Positions 61,492-64,000 of a DNA stretch of 64,000 bases are shown here, one piece after another. The position numbers were made by a program, and so were the translations under genes. Origin of the DNA: Bradyrhizobium sp. CCH5-F6 (lineage in GTDB: Bacteria; Pseudomonadota; Alphaproteobacteria; Rhizobiales; Xanthobacteraceae); the NCBI RefSeq assembly GCF_001556045.1, contig NZ_LSIC01000022.1:1-64000 (forward strand). Reading direction: 5' to 3'. Below the pieces are notes generated by a model that saw only the letters and a list, made by a program, of their open reading frames with translations, did not search any database and had not been told where the DNA came from. Within the stretch, counting starts at the first letter, position 1, and every line of letters begins with the position of its first letter.

Positions 61492-63066
61492 CTATTCGGC
61501 GGCGATCCGCTCCATCGCCATGGCACGAAGCCTGCCGCGCTGGATCTTGACGCCGTTGGCGCTGTCGGTGACGGGGAAGACGTCCACCACATAGATCCGC
61601 GCCGGCACCTTGTAGCCGGCGAGCCGCTCGCGCAGACGCGCCGTGAGCGCCTCCTGCTGCGGCGGCTCCCCTGCCGGGATCACGAAGGCGACGCAGCGTG
61701 CCTGGCCCTTCAGATCGACAGCGACCACCTGGGCGTCGGCAACGCCGGTGCACGATTTGAGCTCGTCCTCGATCTCCCCCGGCCCGACCAGGAAGCCGCC
61801 GAGCCGCATCGCATCGCCGGCGCGCGTCTCGTAGACGAAGGAGCCGTCGCCGCGCAGCCGGCCGATGTCGCCGGTGCGGAAGAACCCGTCGGCGGTGATC
61901 GCTTCGCGCGTCGCCTCGGGATTGTTGAAGTAGCCGAGGAAGCGTGACGGGGCGCTGATCTCGATTTCCCCGGAGACGCCCTGGGCCGCAAGCTCGCCCG
62001 TCTCGATGTCGCGGACGCGGACTTTCGCATTTGGCGACATTGGCCAGCCGCCGCCCTCGATGCGATCGGCGAAGGCATCACCGGCGCGGGCGATCGAGAA
62101 CAGCGCCTGCACCTCGCTGGAGCCGTAGAGGCCGAACAACGGCATGCCGCGCGTCTCGGCCTCCGCTGCAAGCTCGCGCCAGCCGGGCTGAAACGCGGCG
62201 AAGCCGCAGACCTCGAGATGTGGAAATGGGCGTGGCGCATCGGTGAGGGCGAGAATGCGCCGGAACATCTCGTCCGAGCCGAAGGAATGCGTGATCCTGC
62301 GCTCGCCAAGGATCTTCAGGGCCGGCGCGGCCTCGAAGGCGTCGAGTATATGGATGGTGGCGCCGGCTGCGATGAAACCAAGCAGGCTCGTCAGGCCGAA
62401 GGTGCCGCAGAACGGCAGCATGGCCAGCAGCGAATGACGTTGGTGATCGAGCTTGAGCGCCTTGGCGACGGAGGCGGCGTGCGTCGCCAGTGTCCGCTGC
62501 GAATGCGCGACGAGCTTCGGCCCCTTGGTCGTGCCCGACGTCGTGTAGAGCAGCACTGGCAGGTCGACGTCGCCTTGAGCAGGCGGAGCCAGCGGATAGG
62601 ATTGGTCGAAGGCATCGAACCGCACGCAGGGCCAGTGTGCCGGCATTGCATCCGCGCCGACCACGGCAAGCTTTTGCAGCGCGGGCACCTCGGCCTTGGC
62701 GATATCGGCAAGGATGGCGGCAAAGTCGATCGAGCGGAAGGCGGCCTCGACCACCATCAGCCTGGCACCGGACACCTTGAGCAGGTGCGCGACTTCTGCG
62801 CTGCGGTAGCGCGTATTGACGGCGGCGACGACCGCGCCGAGCCGTGCGGCGGCGAACAGCAGTGCCAGCCATTCGACCCGGTTGACCAGCCAGACCGCGA
62901 CGACGTCGCCCCTGCCGATGCCTTGGGCCGCAAGCCAGGCGGCGGTCTGCTCGACCTTCGTCGAGAATTCCGCACGAGAGAAGGGAGTGCCGTCGAATAC
63001 AAAGGCAGGATCGGCGGCGGTCTCGATCCGGATCAGCGATTGCAGCGAGAAATCGTTGGTGCTCAT
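61492..63066 (-). CDS. AMP-forming acyl-CoA synthetase/ligase
   Basis: A 524-residue ANL-superfamily ligase. The P-loop LLYTTSGTTKGPKLVAHS (about residues 190-207), the motif GLYGSSEVQ, and YKVPARIYVVDVFPVTDSAN followed by GVKIQRGRL with the catalytic lysine are all present. It activates a carboxylic acid to its CoA thioester. It is convergent with the acyl-CoA dehydrogenase gene and could feed it, although they are on separate transcripts. Confidence 0.93.
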   Translation of the reverse strand: MSTNDFSLQSLIRIETAADPAFVFDGTPFSRAEFSTKVEQTAAWLAAQGIGRGDVVAVWLVNRVEWLALLFAAARLGAVVAAVNTRYRSAEVAHLLKVSGARLMVVEAAFRSIDFAAILADIAKAEVPALQKLAVVGADAMPAHWPCVRFDAFDQSYPLAPPAQGDVDLPVLLYTTSGTTKGPKLVAHSQRTLATHAASVAKALKLDHQRHSLLAMLPFCGTFGLTSLLGFIAAGATIHILDAFEAAPALKILGERRITHSFGSDEMFRRILALTDAPRPFPHLEVCGFAAFQPGWRELAAEAETRGMPLFGLYGSSEVQALFSIARAGDAFADRIEGGGWPMSPNAKVRVRDIETGELAAQGVSGEIEISAPSRFLGYFNNPEATREAITADGFFRTGDIGRLRGDGSFVYETRAGDAMRLGGFLVGPGEIEDELKSCTGVADAQVVAVDLKGQARCVAFVIPAGEPPQQEALTARLRERLAGYKVPARIYVVDVFPVTDSANGVKIQRGRLRAMAMERIAAE

Positions 63067-63099
63067 GGCAATCGGAGTAACCCGATCGCGCCAGGCTGT

Positions 63100-63735
63100 C
63101 TACTTGGTGCCGAACATCCGGTCGCCGGCATCGCCCAAGCCCGGCACGATGTAGCCGTGGTCGTTGAGCCGCTCGTCGATCGCGGCGGTCCAGATCGGCA
63201 CGTCGGGATGCTCGCTCTCGAACTGGGCGATGCCCTCGGGCGCGGCCAGAAGACAGACGAAACGGATGTCGCGGGCACCGCGCGCCTTCAGCAGGGAGGC
63301 GCCGGCGCAGGCCGAGTTGCCGGTCGCCAGCATCGGGTCCATCAGGATCACGGTGCGGTCGGACAGGTCCTGCGGCGCCTTGAAGTAATATTCCACGGCC
63401 TGCAACGTCTCGGGGTCGCGGTAGAGCCCGATATGGGCGATGCGCGCCGAAGGCATCAAGGCGAGCATGCCGTCGAGGAAGCCGACGCCGGCGCGCAGGA
63501 TCGGCGCCAGCGTGAGCTTCTTGCCGGCGATCTTGGGCGCCCGCATCGGCGCGATCGGCGTCTCGATCTCGACCAGCTCCAGCGGCAGGTCACGCGTCAC
63601 CTCGTAGCAGAGCAGCATCCCGATCTCGTTCAGGATCTCGCGAAAGCTCTTGGTCGAGCGGTCCTTCTCCCGCATCAGGGAGAGCTTGTGCTGAACCAGG
63701 GGGTGCGCGACGACGTTGACGTTGCTGGCGCTCAT
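63100..63735 (-). CDS. upp: Uracil phosphoribosyltransferase
   Basis: A 211-residue pyrimidine salvage enzyme converting uracil and PRPP to UMP. Features: [20 protein letters not shown] at the N-terminus, [20 protein letters not shown], the PRPP loop [15 protein letters not shown], and C-terminal uracil-binding [17 protein letters not shown]. The ATG at 63735 gives the standard length. It lies 33 bases upstream of the ligase gene on the same strand. Confidence 0.97.
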   Translation of the reverse strand: MSASNVNVVAHPLVQHKLSLMREKDRSTKSFREILNEIGMLLCYEVTRDLPLELVEIETPIAPMRAPKIAGKKLTLAPILRAGVGFLDGMLALMPSARIAHIGLYRDPETLQAVEYYFKAPQDLSDRTVILMDPMLATGNSACAGASLLKARGARDIRFVCLLAAPEGIAQFESEHPDVPIWTAAIDERLNDHGYIVPGLGDAGDRMFGTK

Positions 63736-63804
63736 GAAAACCGCTCTACACCGTTCCATGAAATTGCGCCAGATCAGCCGGGTCTTTTCCGTGGAAGACG
63801 CGGC

Positions 63805-63996
63805 CTAACGGGGCATCGCGACCGCGCTGCGGGCGCGGTTGCTCGCCTCGTAGGCAGCCATCGTCAGCTCGCGGTCGATCGCCATGCGCATGGCGTCCAT
63901 GGACGGCTGGCGCAGGCGCCTCTTCGCGGTCGCATGCGACGGCTTGTGGATGGCGCGCAAGCCAGCGATGATCTCCGCGAGCGTGGTGTCGACCAT
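63805..63996 (-). CDS. Unidentified short gene at the window edge
   Basis: A 63-residue frame that starts 5 bases before the window end and may be longer than seen. The sequence (IIAGLRAIHKPSHATAKRRL, helical and basic) shows no known motif. GGAG is only partly visible directly before the ATG, so the start could lie outside the window. Not recognised. Confidence 0.4.
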   Translation of the reverse strand: MVDTTLAEIIAGLRAIHKPSHATAKRRLRQPSMDAMRMAIDRELTMAAYEASNRARSAVAMPR

Positions 63997-64000
63997 CTCC

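Overview
The window is GC-rich DNA from an alphaproteobacterium, most likely Bradyrhizobium or a close relative. Four things point there: (i) a lateral-type (rhizobial) flagellar gene cluster in the gene order known from Rhizobiales, with two small flagellins, motB-motC-fliK and a Rem/LafR-type regulator; (ii) a ROSE-type RNA thermometer in front of a small heat shock operon; (iii) several dispersed palindromic intergenic repeats of the kind common in this genus; (iv) the protein families themselves.

Region 1 (about 0.4-39.1 kb) is a nearly complete flagellum locus. It is flanked on both sides by paralogous MarR-type regulators (451-1086 and 38507-39085) that share four conserved cysteines. 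Inside, a leftward unit carries a DUF1217 gene, flgF and fliI. Diverging from it runs motA-fliM-(small membrane protein)-fliN-fliG-flhB, then flgB-flgC-fliE-flgG-flgA-flgI-motE-flgH-fliL-fliP, two near-identical flagellin genes each with its own promoter, leader and terminator, fliF-fliH-like-motB-motC-fliK-lytic transglycosylase, flgE-flgK-flgL-flaF-flbT-flgD-fliQ, and flhA-fliR-fliJ-like-flgJ-flgN-like-FliL-like. The regulator gene lafR points back at the cluster. A separate membrane-anchored coiled-coil gene (37529-38494) closes it. Stator, switch, export gate, rod, hook, rings, junction and filament genes are all present, so this locus looks able to build one whole flagellum; no fliD-type filament cap or chemotaxis genes are present. 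The main new observation is a motif of about 26 bp, centred on a nearly invariant CAAGC, in front of the first gene of nearly every transcription unit. It sits 43-56 nt before the chosen start codon, and exactly 144 nt before both flagellin starts. It is absent before lafR. The two flagellin mRNAs also share a conserved structured leader in which the likely Shine-Dalgarno region can pair with an upstream ATGTCCC.

Region 2 (about 39.1-53.8 kb) holds accessory metabolism: an exported dienelactone hydrolase-like protein, an epimerase-like protein, a HAD phosphatase, an NTF2-like protein, an Asp/Glu racemase, a metallophosphoesterase, then a catabolic block. The block comprises a thiamine-diphosphate enzyme, a DadA-like amine oxidase, a second racemase-superfamily protein and an SDR, followed on the other strand by an IclR regulator, an FAD-dependent dehydrogenase and a solitary branched-chain-amino-acid-type binding protein.

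Region 3 (about 53.8-58.7 kb) has an MHS-family MFS symporter, then an RpoH-type promoter and ROSE thermometer driving two small heat shock proteins, a small conserved protein, a 38-residue membrane peptide and a DegP/HtrA-type protease, then a short secreted protein. Region 4 (about 58.7-64 kb) holds MaoC dehydratase/CoA lyase genes, an acyl-CoA dehydrogenase, an AMP-forming CoA ligase, upp, and the edge of an unidentified gene. No tRNA, rRNA, CRISPR array or insertion sequence was seen.
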